Counted from the first letter of the stretch, positions 35,085-43,693 are shown. The stretch is DNA of 46,393 nt from CAYOHG01 sp964465125 (GCA_964465125.1 CAYXIO010000029.1:1-46393), one strand, 5' to 3'. Numbers and translations are program-made. Notes: generated by a model from the letters alone, not told the origin.

Positions 35085-35477
35085 ATGACCACCATCACGC
35101 TGCCTTGGCCGCCGAGCGTCAACCACTACTGGCGCACGTGGCGCGGCCGGATGCTGATCAGTCGTCAGGGTCGCGCCTACCGCGAACAGGTGGGCGCGAT
35201 CCTCAGGGCCGCCGGCGTCACGCCGCAATCGGGGCGCTTGGCCGTCCACGTCGAGCTGTACCCGCCGGATCGCCGCAAGCGCGACGTCGACAACACGTTC
35301 AAGGCCATCGGCGATTCGCTCCAGCACGGCGGAGCCTTCCAGGACGACAGCCAGATCGTGTGGCTGCTGCTGGAGAAGGCGGAAGTTGTGGACAGCGGGA
35401 GAGTCATCGTTCGGATCGCAGAACGGACGGGCAAGCCGCTGCCTTTCCCGACCAACGAGCGCATGAGCCTGAACTGA
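35085..35477 (+). CDS. RusA-type Holliday junction resolvase
   Basis: This endonuclease of 130 residues cuts four-way DNA junctions. It shows PWPPSVNHYWR at the N terminus, DRRKRDVDN (Asp62, Asp67, Asp69) and a second Asp pair (87-88), matching the catalytic Asp set of RusA. It fits the recombination set upstream. Confidence 0.93.
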   Translation: MTTITLPWPPSVNHYWRTWRGRMLISRQGRAYREQVGAILRAAGVTPQSGRLAVHVELYPPDRRKRDVDNTFKAIGDSLQHGGAFQDDSQIVWLLLEKAEVVDSGRVIVRIAERTGKPLPFPTNERMSLN

Positions 35478-35502
35478 TCGTGCCGCCGAGGAGCACCGAG
35501 CG

Positions 35503-36159
35503 ATGACGCAGGGCGAGCAGAAGCGCATTTACATCGCCGGGCCGATGACCGGCTATCCCGACTGCAACTTCGCCGCGTTCCACGCCGCGGGCGAGCGTTT
35601 GGCCCAGGCGGGCTGGAAGGTCTTCAACCCGGCCGAGAACTTCGGCGGGCGGAAGGACCTGCCGCGCGAGGCATACCTCCGACTCGACCTGGCCGTGCTG
35701 GCGCAGTGCGACGCGATCGCGATGCTGCCGGGCTGGGAGGATTCGCGCGGCGCCAAGCTGGAGTACCTGGTCGCGCGCGAGCTGGACCTCGTCATCATCG
35801 ACGCGGTCACCCTTCGGCCACTGGAGAACGCCCCGGCGCCCGCCGTGTCACTCCATCGTCTGCGGCTGGCGGAACCCCCGCCGAATGAATCGATTCTCGA
35901 CGAGGCTAAGCGCATCACCGAGGGCGTGCGCCGCGCCGAGTACGGCGCTCCGGCCGACGACTTCGGGCGCGCCGCCTACATGTGGACCGGCATCCTGGCT
36001 CACAAGCTGCGCAACGGCCAAGCCATCACAGCGATGGACATCCCGTTGTGCATGGTCGCCATCAAGCTGGCCCGTCAGAGCCATCACCACAAGCGCGACA
36101 ACCTGGTCGACATCGCCGGCTACGCCCGCACGGCGGCGATGGTTGCGGGAGAGGAGTGA
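35503..36159 (+). CDS. DUF4406 nucleoside-related fold with C-terminal DUF6378-like domain
   Basis: This 218-residue protein's N-terminal half resembles DUF4406: RIYIAGPMTGYPDCNFAAF, FNPAENFGG and WEDSRGAKLEYLVARE, related to nucleoside 2-deoxyribosyltransferase-type folds. The C-terminal half (from about residue 128, DEAKRITEGVRRAEYG... and DIPLCMVAIKLARQSHHHKRDNLVDIAGYA) resembles the DUF6378 family. Both are phage-associated. The substrate is unknown; a nucleotide or base is an inference. The stop overlaps the next start (TGATG). Confidence 0.8.
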   Translation: MTQGEQKRIYIAGPMTGYPDCNFAAFHAAGERLAQAGWKVFNPAENFGGRKDLPREAYLRLDLAVLAQCDAIAMLPGWEDSRGAKLEYLVARELDLVIIDAVTLRPLENAPAPAVSLHRLRLAEPPPNESILDEAKRITEGVRRAEYGAPADDFGRAAYMWTGILAHKLRNGQAITAMDIPLCMVAIKLARQSHHHKRDNLVDIAGYARTAAMVAGEE

Positions 36160-36929
36160 TGGCCAAGCGCCACAGCCGGACGATGCTCGCCTTCGGCGAC
36201 GTCCACATCCCGCACCAGAACGAGAAAGCCGTGCGGGTCTTCTGCCGCGCGGCCGAGCGCCTGCGCCCGGACCTGATCATTTGCCTCGGCGACCTGCTCG
36301 ACTGCGGCCAGTTCTCGGTGCATCCGCCGACCTTCGGCATGAAGGAGACGGACTACGTCGACGACCTGCGCGCGGCCAACGCGCTGCTCGACCGGCTCCA
36401 GAAGGTCTGCGACCGCCTGGTGATCGTCGAGGGCAATCACGAATACCGGCTCGACCGCTGGGCCGCGGCCACGGCTGAGGGGCGCGGGGCGTACACGATG
36501 CTCGCGCCGCGCGTCCAACTCGCGCGCGGTCGAGCGCGCTGCATGTACGTGCCCTACGGCTCGGTCGGCGGCACGTATCCGCACTACGCCATCAATCGCC
36601 GCATCATCGCCGTTCACGGCTGGTCGTATGCGCGCAACGCGACCAAACAGCACCTCCAAATCAGCCAGGGCCGCAGCGTCATCCACGGGCACACGCACCG
36701 GGCCGATGCCTGCATCATTCAGAACATCTGGTCGCCCGGTGCGGTCATCCAGGCTCGCAGCGCTGGGTGTCTCTGCAAGCCTGTTCCCCTCTACGGCACG
36801 GGTCGGCCGGTGGAGTGGGTGAACGCGTTCATCCTCGGCTACCTCGGCCGGCGCAGCGACACGCTCTACACGATCCCAATCATGGACGACCGCTGCATCC
36901 TGCCCGACGGCACGGAGGTCGCGGCATGA
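36159..36929 (+). CDS. calcineurin-like metallophosphoesterase
   Basis: This 256-residue enzyme shows the five motifs GDVH (13-16), GDLLD, GNHE, VHG and GHTH in order, with Asp, His and Asn ligands for two metals. It could be a nuclease or phosphatase of the Mre11/MPP superfamily; its place between replication and repair genes suggests DNA processing. Its start overlaps the previous stop (TGATG) and its stop overlaps the next start (ATGA). Confidence 0.9.
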   Translation: MAKRHSRTMLAFGDVHIPHQNEKAVRVFCRAAERLRPDLIICLGDLLDCGQFSVHPPTFGMKETDYVDDLRAANALLDRLQKVCDRLVIVEGNHEYRLDRWAAATAEGRGAYTMLAPRVQLARGRARCMYVPYGSVGGTYPHYAINRRIIAVHGWSYARNATKQHLQISQGRSVIHGHTHRADACIIQNIWSPGAVIQARSAGCLCKPVPLYGTGRPVEWVNAFILGYLGRRSDTLYTIPIMDDRCILPDGTEVAA

Positions 36930-37210
36930 GGGGTCGAACGCCGAAGCCAGACCGCAATGGCCCTGTGGCGCCTGATGGCACGCGACGCGGCGCTCGGGTG
37001 CCCGGCAGTCGCTTCTACCGCGACTTCTGCCCCTGGTGCCGCACACCGATGCGGGTGACCGATTTCCGCATCCTGAACCGGATAGAGACGTTCTGCGAGA
37101 TTTGTGAGCCACCAGCGGCACGGTTGGCGGTAGCCACGGACGCCAGCCGCATCCTGAACCTGCATGAGCCTGACTGGGACGCCTACGCATTGGCGTGCTG
37201 GAGTCAATGA
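36926..37210 (+). CDS. small Zn-finger-like protein
   Basis: This 94-residue basic protein has two Cys pairs, FCPWC and FCEICEPP, spaced about 25 residues apart as in a zinc ribbon, and a Gly/Arg/Pro-rich N terminus. It probably binds DNA or a protein. It is joined by overlap to the phosphoesterase, and the helicase ATG follows immediately after its stop. Confidence 0.65.
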   Translation: MRGRTPKPDRNGPVAPDGTRRGARVPGSRFYRDFCPWCRTPMRVTDFRILNRIETFCEICEPPAARLAVATDASRILNLHEPDWDAYALACWSQ

Positions 37211-38887
37211 ATGGTGCTCCGGCCCTACCAGCGCGAAGCCGTCGACGCCGTGTACGAGTTCCTGCGTACGCGCGACGACAATCCCTGCATCGTCATCCCG
37301 ACCGCCGGCGGCAAGACACCCGTGATGGCGACAATCTGCCGCGATGCGGTGCAGCGCTGGGGCGGGCGCGTCCTCATCCTCGCGCACGTGAGGGAACTCC
37401 TCGAGCAGGCCGCCGAGAAACTGCACGTCGTCGCGCCGGACCTGCCGGTCGGCATGTACTCGGCGGGGCTGAAGCGGCGCGACCTCGGCTACGCCATCAC
37501 AATTGCCGGCATCCAGAGCGTGTACGAGCGGGCCGCCGACGCAGGCGCCGTCGATCTGGTGATCGTCGACGAGTGCCATCTCATACCCGAAGACGGCGAG
37601 GGAATGTACCGCACGTTCCTGGCGGACATGAAGCAGATCAACCCGCTGGCGCGCGTCATCGGGCTGACCGCCACGCCGTTCCGCATGAAGTCGGGCAGCA
37701 TCTGCTCGCCGGAGAACATCCTCAACGCGGTCTGCTTCGAGGTTGGCGTGCGCGAGCTGATCGTCCAGGGCTACCTGTGCCCGCTGCGCACGAAGGCCGG
37801 CTCATTGAAACCCGACACCGACCAGCTCCACGTCCGCGGCGGCGAGTACGTCGCCGGCGAGGTTGAGCAGTTGATGGATGACGACAACCTCGTCCTGTCC
37901 GCCTGCCGCGAGATCGTGCAGCACACCGCCGACCGCAAGTCGGTACTGATCTTCGCCTCGGGCGTGAAGCACGGGTTGCATGTGGCCGAAGTGCTCCGCA
38001 CGCGGCACAAGATCGAATGTGGCTTCGTGTGCGGCGAGACACTGCCGTTCGAACGGGACGAGACGCTGCGGCGTTTCCGCGCCGGTGAACTGAAGTACCT
38101 CTGCAACGTCAACATCCTGACCACCGGCTTCGACGCGCCGAACATCGACTGCGTCGCACTGATCCGTCCGACGCTGTCGCCGGGTCTCTACTACCAGATG
38201 GTCGGGAGAGGATTCCGCCTTCACGCCGGCAAGACCGACTGCCTCGTGCTCGACTTCGGCGGAAATGTCCTGCGACACGGCCCCGTGGATCAACTCCGTG
38301 TCAACGGCAGCGGCCCCGATCGAACCCGGCCTGCGCCGGCGAAGGAATGCCCGCAGTGCCACGAGATCATCGCCGCCGGCTACGCGCAGTGCCCAGCCTG
38401 CGGCCACGTGTTCCCGCCGCCAGAGCGCCGCACGCACGACGGAATGGCGACCAGTGAGGGGATTCTCTCGGACCACGCGTCACGAACGGAGTACGAAGTC
38501 GAGGAGACGTTCTACGCCGTGCACGTGAAGCGCGACGCGCCGCCGGACGCGCCGCGCACCATGCGCGTCGATTACCGCATCGGCTTCAACCACTACGTCT
38601 CTGAATGGGTCTGCTTCGAGCACGACGGCTACGCGCGGCAGAAGGCGGTGCAGTGGTGGCGCGCGCGCTCCAACGAGCCGGTGCCGGACACGATCGAGCA
38701 GGCGGTCGAACTGGCCGACATGGGGGCGCTCGCCCCAACGCTGGCAATCACCGTCATGCACAAGCCGGGCGACAAGTACGACCGGATCGTCGGCTATCGC
38801 CTCGGTGAAAAACCAGCGCGGCCGGAGTCGTCGGAGGACCTGCCCGAGTACGCCCCCCCGGTCGAGGAAAGCGAGATCCCATTTTGA
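37211..38887 (+). CDS. superfamily 2 DEAD/DEAH helicase with Zn-finger tail
   Basis: This 558-residue helicase shows PTAGGKT (30-36, Walker A), DECH (120-123) and TATPFR (153-158). Motifs of the second RecA domain follow (FASGVKH, LTTGFDAPNIDCVALIRP, MVGRGFRLH, the last being Q-poor motif VI). A Cys4 zinc ribbon (CPQCHEIIAAGYAQCPACG) follows the helicase core at about 378-396. This resembles phage-encoded RecG/UvsW-like or type III-restriction-like translocases. The stop overlaps the next start (TGATG). Confidence 0.9.
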   Translation: MVLRPYQREAVDAVYEFLRTRDDNPCIVIPTAGGKTPVMATICRDAVQRWGGRVLILAHVRELLEQAAEKLHVVAPDLPVGMYSAGLKRRDLGYAITIAGIQSVYERAADAGAVDLVIVDECHLIPEDGEGMYRTFLADMKQINPLARVIGLTATPFRMKSGSICSPENILNAVCFEVGVRELIVQGYLCPLRTKAGSLKPDTDQLHVRGGEYVAGEVEQLMDDDNLVLSACREIVQHTADRKSVLIFASGVKHGLHVAEVLRTRHKIECGFVCGETLPFERDETLRRFRAGELKYLCNVNILTTGFDAPNIDCVALIRPTLSPGLYYQMVGRGFRLHAGKTDCLVLDFGGNVLRHGPVDQLRVNGSGPDRTRPAPAKECPQCHEIIAAGYAQCPACGHVFPPPERRTHDGMATSEGILSDHASRTEYEVEETFYAVHVKRDAPPDAPRTMRVDYRIGFNHYVSEWVCFEHDGYARQKAVQWWRARSNEPVPDTIEQAVELADMGALAPTLAITVMHKPGDKYDRIVGYRLGEKPARPESSEDLPEYAPPVEESEIPF

Positions 38888-39735
38888 TGCGCATCAAGGC
38901 CCTGGCACAGTGGTTCGGCGGCAACCGCATGCTGGCGGAAAGCGTCGGCGCGGCGCTCGGCAAACTGCGCTGGTGCGGCGTGCCCTTCGCCGGCGGATGT
39001 CCGGAGTTGCCGCATATCCAGACTGCCGCCGGCGTCGCCAACGATCTGCACCGGCACGTCATCAACCTGGCGCACGTGGTCCGGGATGACGACCTGGTTG
39101 AGCAGCTCGTGAATCGGCTCGACGGTGTGCTGTTCCACCCGGACGAGCTGGCCCGTGCCCAGCGGCAGTGTCGCGAGCGGGAGCAGCGCGGTCATGTCGG
39201 CGACGCCCCAGACGTCGGGTGGGCGGCCGACTACTTCGCGGCCTGCTGGATGGGGCGCGGCGGCCGGGCCGGCAAGCGCGGCGAGTTCGATCAGACGCTT
39301 TCCTTGCGCTGGACATCGACCGGCGGCGATTCGGCCGTGCGTTTCCGGAGCGCGATTGAATCGCTGCGCGACTGGCACCGGGCCTTGCGCAACTGGTCTT
39401 TCACGTGCGTAAACGCCCTCGACTTCCTGGACAACGTGCGCGACGCGGACGGGCACGGCCTGTACGTGGACGCGCCGTGGCCGGACGCCGGCCAAGAATA
39501 CCGGCATGCCTTCACGCGCGAGCAGCAGGTGCGACTGGCGGAGGCGCTGGCCAGGTTCACGCGGGCGCGCGTGGTCGTGCGTTACGGTGATCACCCGCTG
39601 ATCCGCGAGTTGTACCGCCAGCCGCGCTGGACCTGGCTGACGCGAACAAGCCGGAATCAGCACAACGGTGCGCTGGCCGAGGTACTGATCACGAATAGGG
39701 GAATCGAGGGGCGACTGGAAAGGGAATTCCATTGA
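38887..39735 (+). CDS. D12-class DNA adenine methylase with DAPW in motif IV
   Basis: This protein has 282 residues. The SAM-binding FAGG is at 34-37 in the N-terminal part. The catalytic motif, normally DPPY, reads Asp-Ala-Pro-Trp (195-198) in YVDAPWPD. Substituting the first Pro by Ala is unusual. The protein could therefore be an active variant, an altered-specificity enzyme or an inactive relative. Start 38887 is used because the TTG three bases upstream is less usual. It is packed in one transcript between helicase and PrimPol. Confidence 0.8.
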   Translation: MRIKALAQWFGGNRMLAESVGAALGKLRWCGVPFAGGCPELPHIQTAAGVANDLHRHVINLAHVVRDDDLVEQLVNRLDGVLFHPDELARAQRQCREREQRGHVGDAPDVGWAADYFAACWMGRGGRAGKRGEFDQTLSLRWTSTGGDSAVRFRSAIESLRDWHRALRNWSFTCVNALDFLDNVRDADGHGLYVDAPWPDAGQEYRHAFTREQQVRLAEALARFTRARVVVRYGDHPLIRELYRQPRWTWLTRTSRNQHNGALAEVLITNRGIEGRLEREFH

Positions 39736-40079
39736 GCGAATGTACGAACAAACAGTACCGCGTGCAGATCTCAGGACCTCGATTCAGTGTGACACACGAG
39801 GCGGGGCCAGGCGCGCGCGAACGGGATTTGGACGAGGTCTTCGACGCCGCGTGTGCGTTTGAAGGGGCGTTCACAATGGCCTCGTCCCGTCTCCCACGCC
39901 CGGCGCTAATCTTGGCCCATGTAGTCGACATGTTCATGCACCACGAGCCTTCGTGCGATTCCGATACGGTGCGCCGAGCCGAAAAGGCGTTCCGACATGC
40001 AGCTGAGGAGTTGACCTGGGCGTGGGATGAGGTGGATCGACAGGCGCGACAACGTAAACAAAAGAAGGTGCCGTCCTGA
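39732..40079 (+). CDS. small phage protein of unknown function, TTG start
   Basis: This 115-residue protein begins at a TTG that overlaps the stop of the methylase and follows an AAGGGA site. It is hydrophilic with a helical C-terminal end (AEELTWAWDEVDRQARQRKQKK). No family is recognised. The stop overlaps the PrimPol start (TGATG). Confidence 0.65.
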   Translation: MSECTNKQYRVQISGPRFSVTHEAGPGARERDLDEVFDAACAFEGAFTMASSRLPRPALILAHVVDMFMHHEPSCDSDTVRRAEKAFRHAAEELTWAWDEVDRQARQRKQKKVPS

Positions 40080-41941
40080 TGGTGGGAGGCCCGACCAACG
40101 CGAAGCTGCATGCGGCGCTGTGGTACGCCGAGCTCGGCTACGCCGTGTTCCCATGCGCCCCCGGGCGCAAGGCGCCGCTCACCGAACACGGGCTGCTCGA
40201 GGCGACCACCGACGCTGACCAGATCGCAGCGTGGTGGACACAACACCCCGACGCAAACATCGCGATCCGCACCGACGGGCTGGTCGTCATCGACATCGAC
40301 GGCGAGGGCAACGCCTGGCTCGCGGGCGAGCCAGATAAGCTGGCCGAGCTCGGCGCCGCCCCGCTGTCGCTCACGCCGCGCGGCGGATGGCACTACTTCC
40401 TCCGGCAGCCTGAGGGACGAGCGTGGCGCAGCACGGCCGGCCGGCTCGCCCCGCGCGTGGATACGCGCGCCAACGGCGGCTACGTGCTCGTGGCGCCGTC
40501 CGTCGTGGAGGGAAAGCCGTATCGCTGGCAACAAGAGCGCGAGCTGAGCGTCTCTCCGCAGCGATTGCGGGAGCCGCCCGCGTGGCTGGTCGAGCTGCTC
40601 GACGCGACGGGGGCATCGAACGGCGTACCTGGCGACGGCACGCCAGCGAACGCGATCCCCGAAGGCCAGCGCAACGAGACGCTCGCGCGCCTGGGCGCGG
40701 CGATGCGCCGCGTCGGCATGTCCCAGGCTGAAATCTTCGCCGCCCTCCAACAGGTCAACGCCGATCGGTGCTCGCCGCCTTTGCCGCCGCGCGAGGTCGA
40801 ACGCACGGCTGCCAGCATCGCCCGGTACGAGCCCGACGCCGTCTCGGTCGCCGTCGCCGAGAACCACTGGGCACAGGACCGAGGCCCGCCTGCTCAACCC
40901 CGGCCGCTGAGCGTCCGCGAGCTCCTGTCCGCGCATCGGACGCTGCGCGCGCCGGTGATCCAGGGCCTGCTGCGCCGCGGCGAGACGATGAACGTAATTG
41001 CCCCGCCAAAAACCGGGAAGAGTTGGCTCGTGCTGGCGCTCGCGATGGCAGTCGCGACCGGGCGCCGCTGGCTGGATACGTTCGACACGGTCGCCGGCGA
41101 TGTGCTCATCATCGACAACGAGCTGCACGCCGAGACGCTGGCGCACCGCATCCCGCAGGTCGCCGAGTGCCTGCGCATCGGCATGAACGAGATCGCCGAG
41201 ACGGTGTACGTGCAGAGCCTGCGCGGCCAGCTCCGCGACATCTTCTCGATGCGGCAGTACTTCGAGTCGATCGAGCCCGGGCGCTACGCGCTCGTCGTGC
41301 TGGATGCGTTCTACCGATTCATGCCGCGCGACATGGACGAGAACGACAACGGCACGATGGCGAACATCTACAACCACGTCGATGCGCTGGCCGATCGGCT
41401 GGGCTGCTCGTTCGTGCTGATCCACCACGCCACGAAGGGCAGTCAGTCGGCGAAGGCGGTCACGGACGTGGGCGCCGGCGCGGGCAGTCAGAGCCGCGCG
41501 ACCGACACGCATCTCGTGCTCCGTCCACACGAGGAGCCCGGCGCGGTCGTGCTCGAAGCCGCGGTCCGCTCGTGGCCGCCGGTCGAGCCGATGGCGCTGC
41601 GCTGGTTGTTCCCGCTGTGGAAAGCAGCACCGGACCTCGACCCGGCGCTGCTGAAGAGCGAGAAGCCGAAGCGCAAAACCAAGCCCGACGACACGGAAGT
41701 ACCGGCCGATGAACAGGTGCGCGACTTCGTTACCCGCTTCCTCAGCGACGAGCCGAAGTCGCGGTCGACCATCCTGCGCGAAGCGACCGCCGCGGGGCTA
41801 TCCGGGCGGCACGCTCAGAAGCTGCTCCGCTGGGCTGCGGACATGGAGCTGGCGTTCCACTGGGGCGGTGGACGCTATCACCCGAGCCGCTACGCAACCG
41901 TTCCCAAGCCCGCCAGGGAGGCCCGCGATGAGCGCGTATGA
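40079..41941 (+). CDS. bifunctional PrimPol - AAA replication protein
   Basis: This 620-residue protein has an N-terminal PrimPol domain with Asp-Ile-Asp at 72-74, a GGWHYFL strip (about 102-108) and a GGYVLVAPS strip (about 133-141). A C-terminal RecA/AAA_25 ATPase carries APPKTGKS (308-315) with Walker B VVLDAF. This is the RepA/primase-helicase layout of phages and plasmids. It probably starts the element's replication, and the iteron cluster begins inside its last codons. Basic residues at the tail may bind DNA. Confidence 0.93.
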   Translation: MVGGPTNAKLHAALWYAELGYAVFPCAPGRKAPLTEHGLLEATTDADQIAAWWTQHPDANIAIRTDGLVVIDIDGEGNAWLAGEPDKLAELGAAPLSLTPRGGWHYFLRQPEGRAWRSTAGRLAPRVDTRANGGYVLVAPSVVEGKPYRWQQERELSVSPQRLREPPAWLVELLDATGASNGVPGDGTPANAIPEGQRNETLARLGAAMRRVGMSQAEIFAALQQVNADRCSPPLPPREVERTAASIARYEPDAVSVAVAENHWAQDRGPPAQPRPLSVRELLSAHRTLRAPVIQGLLRRGETMNVIAPPKTGKSWLVLALAMAVATGRRWLDTFDTVAGDVLIIDNELHAETLAHRIPQVAECLRIGMNEIAETVYVQSLRGQLRDIFSMRQYFESIEPGRYALVVLDAFYRFMPRDMDENDNGTMANIYNHVDALADRLGCSFVLIHHATKGSQSAKAVTDVGAGAGSQSRATDTHLVLRPHEEPGAVVLEAAVRSWPPVEPMALRWLFPLWKAAPDLDPALLKSEKPKRKTKPDDTEVPADEQVRDFVTRFLSDEPKSRSTILREATAAGLSGRHAQKLLRWAADMELAFHWGGGRYHPSRYATVPKPAREARDERV

Positions 41942-42110
41942 GCGCACCCCTTCAACGTATGAGCGCGCGCGTATGGACGCATTCTGCGCCGATACGTTGC
42001 CCAAAACCCGTCAACGTATGAGCGCGCGCACCCCCCCATACCCCCCCGTGTGCGTGCCGCCATACAGGCGGCCACGCACACGTATGGGCGCGCGTGCGCG
42101 CGCTCATACG
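41935..42110. repeat. iteron and hairpin cluster, candidate replication origin
   Basis: The region holds five copies of CGTATGAGCGC or a close variant. The direct copies are at 41935, 41956, 42015 and 42081 (this last one altered to GGGC), and one inverted copy reads back from 42110. A hairpin with arms CGTGTGCGTG and CACGCACACG, closed inside by CCGCC/GGCGG and a 5-base loop, covers 42047-42082. A second stem, 14 pairs with one wobble, covers 42081-42110. It follows the PrimPol gene directly, as origins often do. Origin is an inference. Confidence 0.7.
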
Positions 42111-42263
42111 TTTAGGTACTTCCAGGGGCCCGGCGGCCCGGAGGGCGTGCGGGAACCCGCGCGTCCTGGGACAGACGTTATTTGCGCTGTCCTGTCCGGT
42201 TTCCAGTGGCTCGCACAGCAGACTGCGGCGCCTGGTCGGTCGGGACCGCGATAGGACAACCTC
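41942..42263. other. 322-base intergenic region
   Basis: There is no gene in this stretch. It contains the iteron/hairpin cluster and then about 150 bases up to the next start (42264), including a GC-rich run at 42125-42175. It could include a leader for the HTH gene. Confidence 0.6.
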
Positions 42264-43001
42264 ATGCGCAACCCAGGCAAAGCCGTGAACGACTCATGCC
42301 ACGATCGGTTGCGACAGCAGGCTCACGCGTTGCGGCTGGCCGGATACGCGATCAGGGAAATTGCGATGCGGCTCAGCGTGCCGCGCAGCACGGTGTCGGA
42401 TTGGATGACGGCCGGCGATGGCGAGCGCGTCGGGAGCCGCCGCGCTCAGCCCTGCAAGATCTGCGGCGCGCCGACGACCGCCAAGTTTGGCATCTGCCAT
42501 CGCAACCCACGATGCCACAACGAGGCCATGTGTCATCACAAGGGATACACGCGGCGGGTTTTCTGCGCTGGCTGCGGCGGCCCCATGCGGTCGCATTGCC
42601 AGTGGCGGTTTTGCGTGCGCAGCCCCCAATGCCGACGGCTCAATCAGGCCGAGGCTCATCGTGCCGACCCCGAGCGCTTCAAAGAGAACGAGCGCCGATG
42701 GAGGGAGAAGCACGCGGTTGAACTTCGGGAGCGCGCGACGCTGCGTCGCGCCATCCGGGGCGGCATCCCCATGCGTGAGCGGCGGGGACGGAAGAGTTCG
42801 AGCTGGGCAGGCGGTCGGGTCGTGTTGTGTTTCGTTTGCGGACAGTGCGCCGGCTGGCGGACTCCACGCCAGCTCAAGCGCCGGCGACGGTTTCTGTGCA
42901 AGGAGCATGGGCGTGAAAGCTGGAAATGGAACCTCACGGAGCATCAGTTCAAACCCCAACACGCTGTTCAACGAGTGCCTGAAGCAGGCGGCGACCGCTG
43001 A
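42264..43001 (+). CDS. HTH protein with multiple Zn-finger Cys pairs
   Basis: This 245-residue basic protein has an N-terminal helix-turn-helix (RLAGYAIREIAMRLSVPRSTVSDWM) and then repeated Cys clusters: CKIC, CHRNPRC, CAGC, CQWRFCVRSPQC, CFVCGQC and a C-terminal CKEHG. Several zinc sites and DNA binding are likely. No known family is assigned, but the HTH type resembles terminase-small-subunit or recombination regulators. The last 95 bases overlap the next gene in another frame. Confidence 0.7.
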   Translation: MRNPGKAVNDSCHDRLRQQAHALRLAGYAIREIAMRLSVPRSTVSDWMTAGDGERVGSRRAQPCKICGAPTTAKFGICHRNPRCHNEAMCHHKGYTRRVFCAGCGGPMRSHCQWRFCVRSPQCRRLNQAEAHRADPERFKENERRWREKHAVELRERATLRRAIRGGIPMRERRGRKSSSWAGGRVVLCFVCGQCAGWRTPRQLKRRRRFLCKEHGRESWKWNLTEHQFKPQHAVQRVPEAGGDR

Positions 43002-43527
43002 GCGTTGTGCGGCCGAGGCCATGCGGAACCGCGAGCGGGTGCGCCGGGCACTCTACCGGGCCGCCGTCGCGTATCAGCGGCTCGCGCGGGACCACCACGA
43101 ATGGTTCATCGCGCAGGCCAGATCGGTCGGCGGGATCGATGCGCTGCTCGAAAGCTGGTTCAAGCCGCTGGCGTTCTTCGGCGAGGACTGGCGCGACCTG
43201 CTGCGCGACGTGGCCGAGGGCGTGACCGAGGGGGAGTACATGACCTCAACCGCGGGCAGCTTCCTGCGGCGCCAGCGGGTCGCCAGCCTGGTCCGTGAGC
43301 GGGCCGACGCGCCCCTGCCGGATGTGCCCGACGCGTCGTTGCCGCCCGAAAAGCGCGTCGTGCTCCTGGAGGAGCAGAATCAGATGCTGCGGCAGCAGCT
43401 TGCGGCTTCGCGCAAGCAGGCGGCGGAGCTGCGCCGTATCGCGGCGCGGCAGGAGCAGCGGATCGCGGAGCTCGAATCGGTCCTGAACAAGGTCGAGAAG
43501 GTCACGGCTCGTCGGAAGGCGGGCTGA
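42907..43527 (+). CDS. coiled-coil phage protein of unknown function
   Basis: This protein of 206 residues starts at the ATG 42907, preceded by AAGGAG. The longer frame up to 42418 is a shadow of the HTH gene. Residues 20-120 form a helical/Trp-rich core and 140-200 form a Leu-Gln coiled coil (EEQNQMLRQQLAASRKQAAEL). It is probably a structural or adapter protein. No enzyme motif is seen. Confidence 0.75.
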   Translation: MGVKAGNGTSRSISSNPNTLFNECLKQAATAERCAAEAMRNRERVRRALYRAAVAYQRLARDHHEWFIAQARSVGGIDALLESWFKPLAFFGEDWRDLLRDVAEGVTEGEYMTSTAGSFLRRQRVASLVRERADAPLPDVPDASLPPEKRVVLLEEQNQMLRQQLAASRKQAAELRRIAARQEQRIAELESVLNKVEKVTARRKAG

Positions 43528-43547
43528 TCGCGCCGCGCCGGCGGCCA

Positions 43548-43681
43548 CGGGGCGCGTTGCGGGCCGCCGTGGGCGCCCCGGGGCCGCCGGGTGGTACGTC
43601 GCTACCACCTGGCCGCGTCCGTTGCGACACGGCGTACCCGTGGCGGCGACGTGGCCAACGGGGCGGCGGAGGTCCGCCCCG
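43548..43681 (+). repeat. array of four hairpins in a GC-rich spacer
   Basis: Four stems lie in the 181-base gap before the ParB-methylase. The first has arms CGGGGCGC (43548-43555) and GCGCCCCG (43573-43580). The second has 11 pairs with one wobble between 43586-43596 and 43603-43613, with a CGTCGC loop. The third has outer arms CCGTTG and CAACGG (43619-43624, 43656-43661) with an inner stem CACGG/CCGTG. The fourth has 8 pairs between 43659-43666 and 43674-43681. The third and fourth share bases, so they exclude each other. Function is unknown. Confidence 0.6.
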
Positions 43682-43693
43682 GGTTCGCGAGAC

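Noticed and set aside
41935..42110. CRISPR array
   Set aside because: Repeats are short, irregularly spaced, partly inverted and without uniform spacers; no Cas genes in view.
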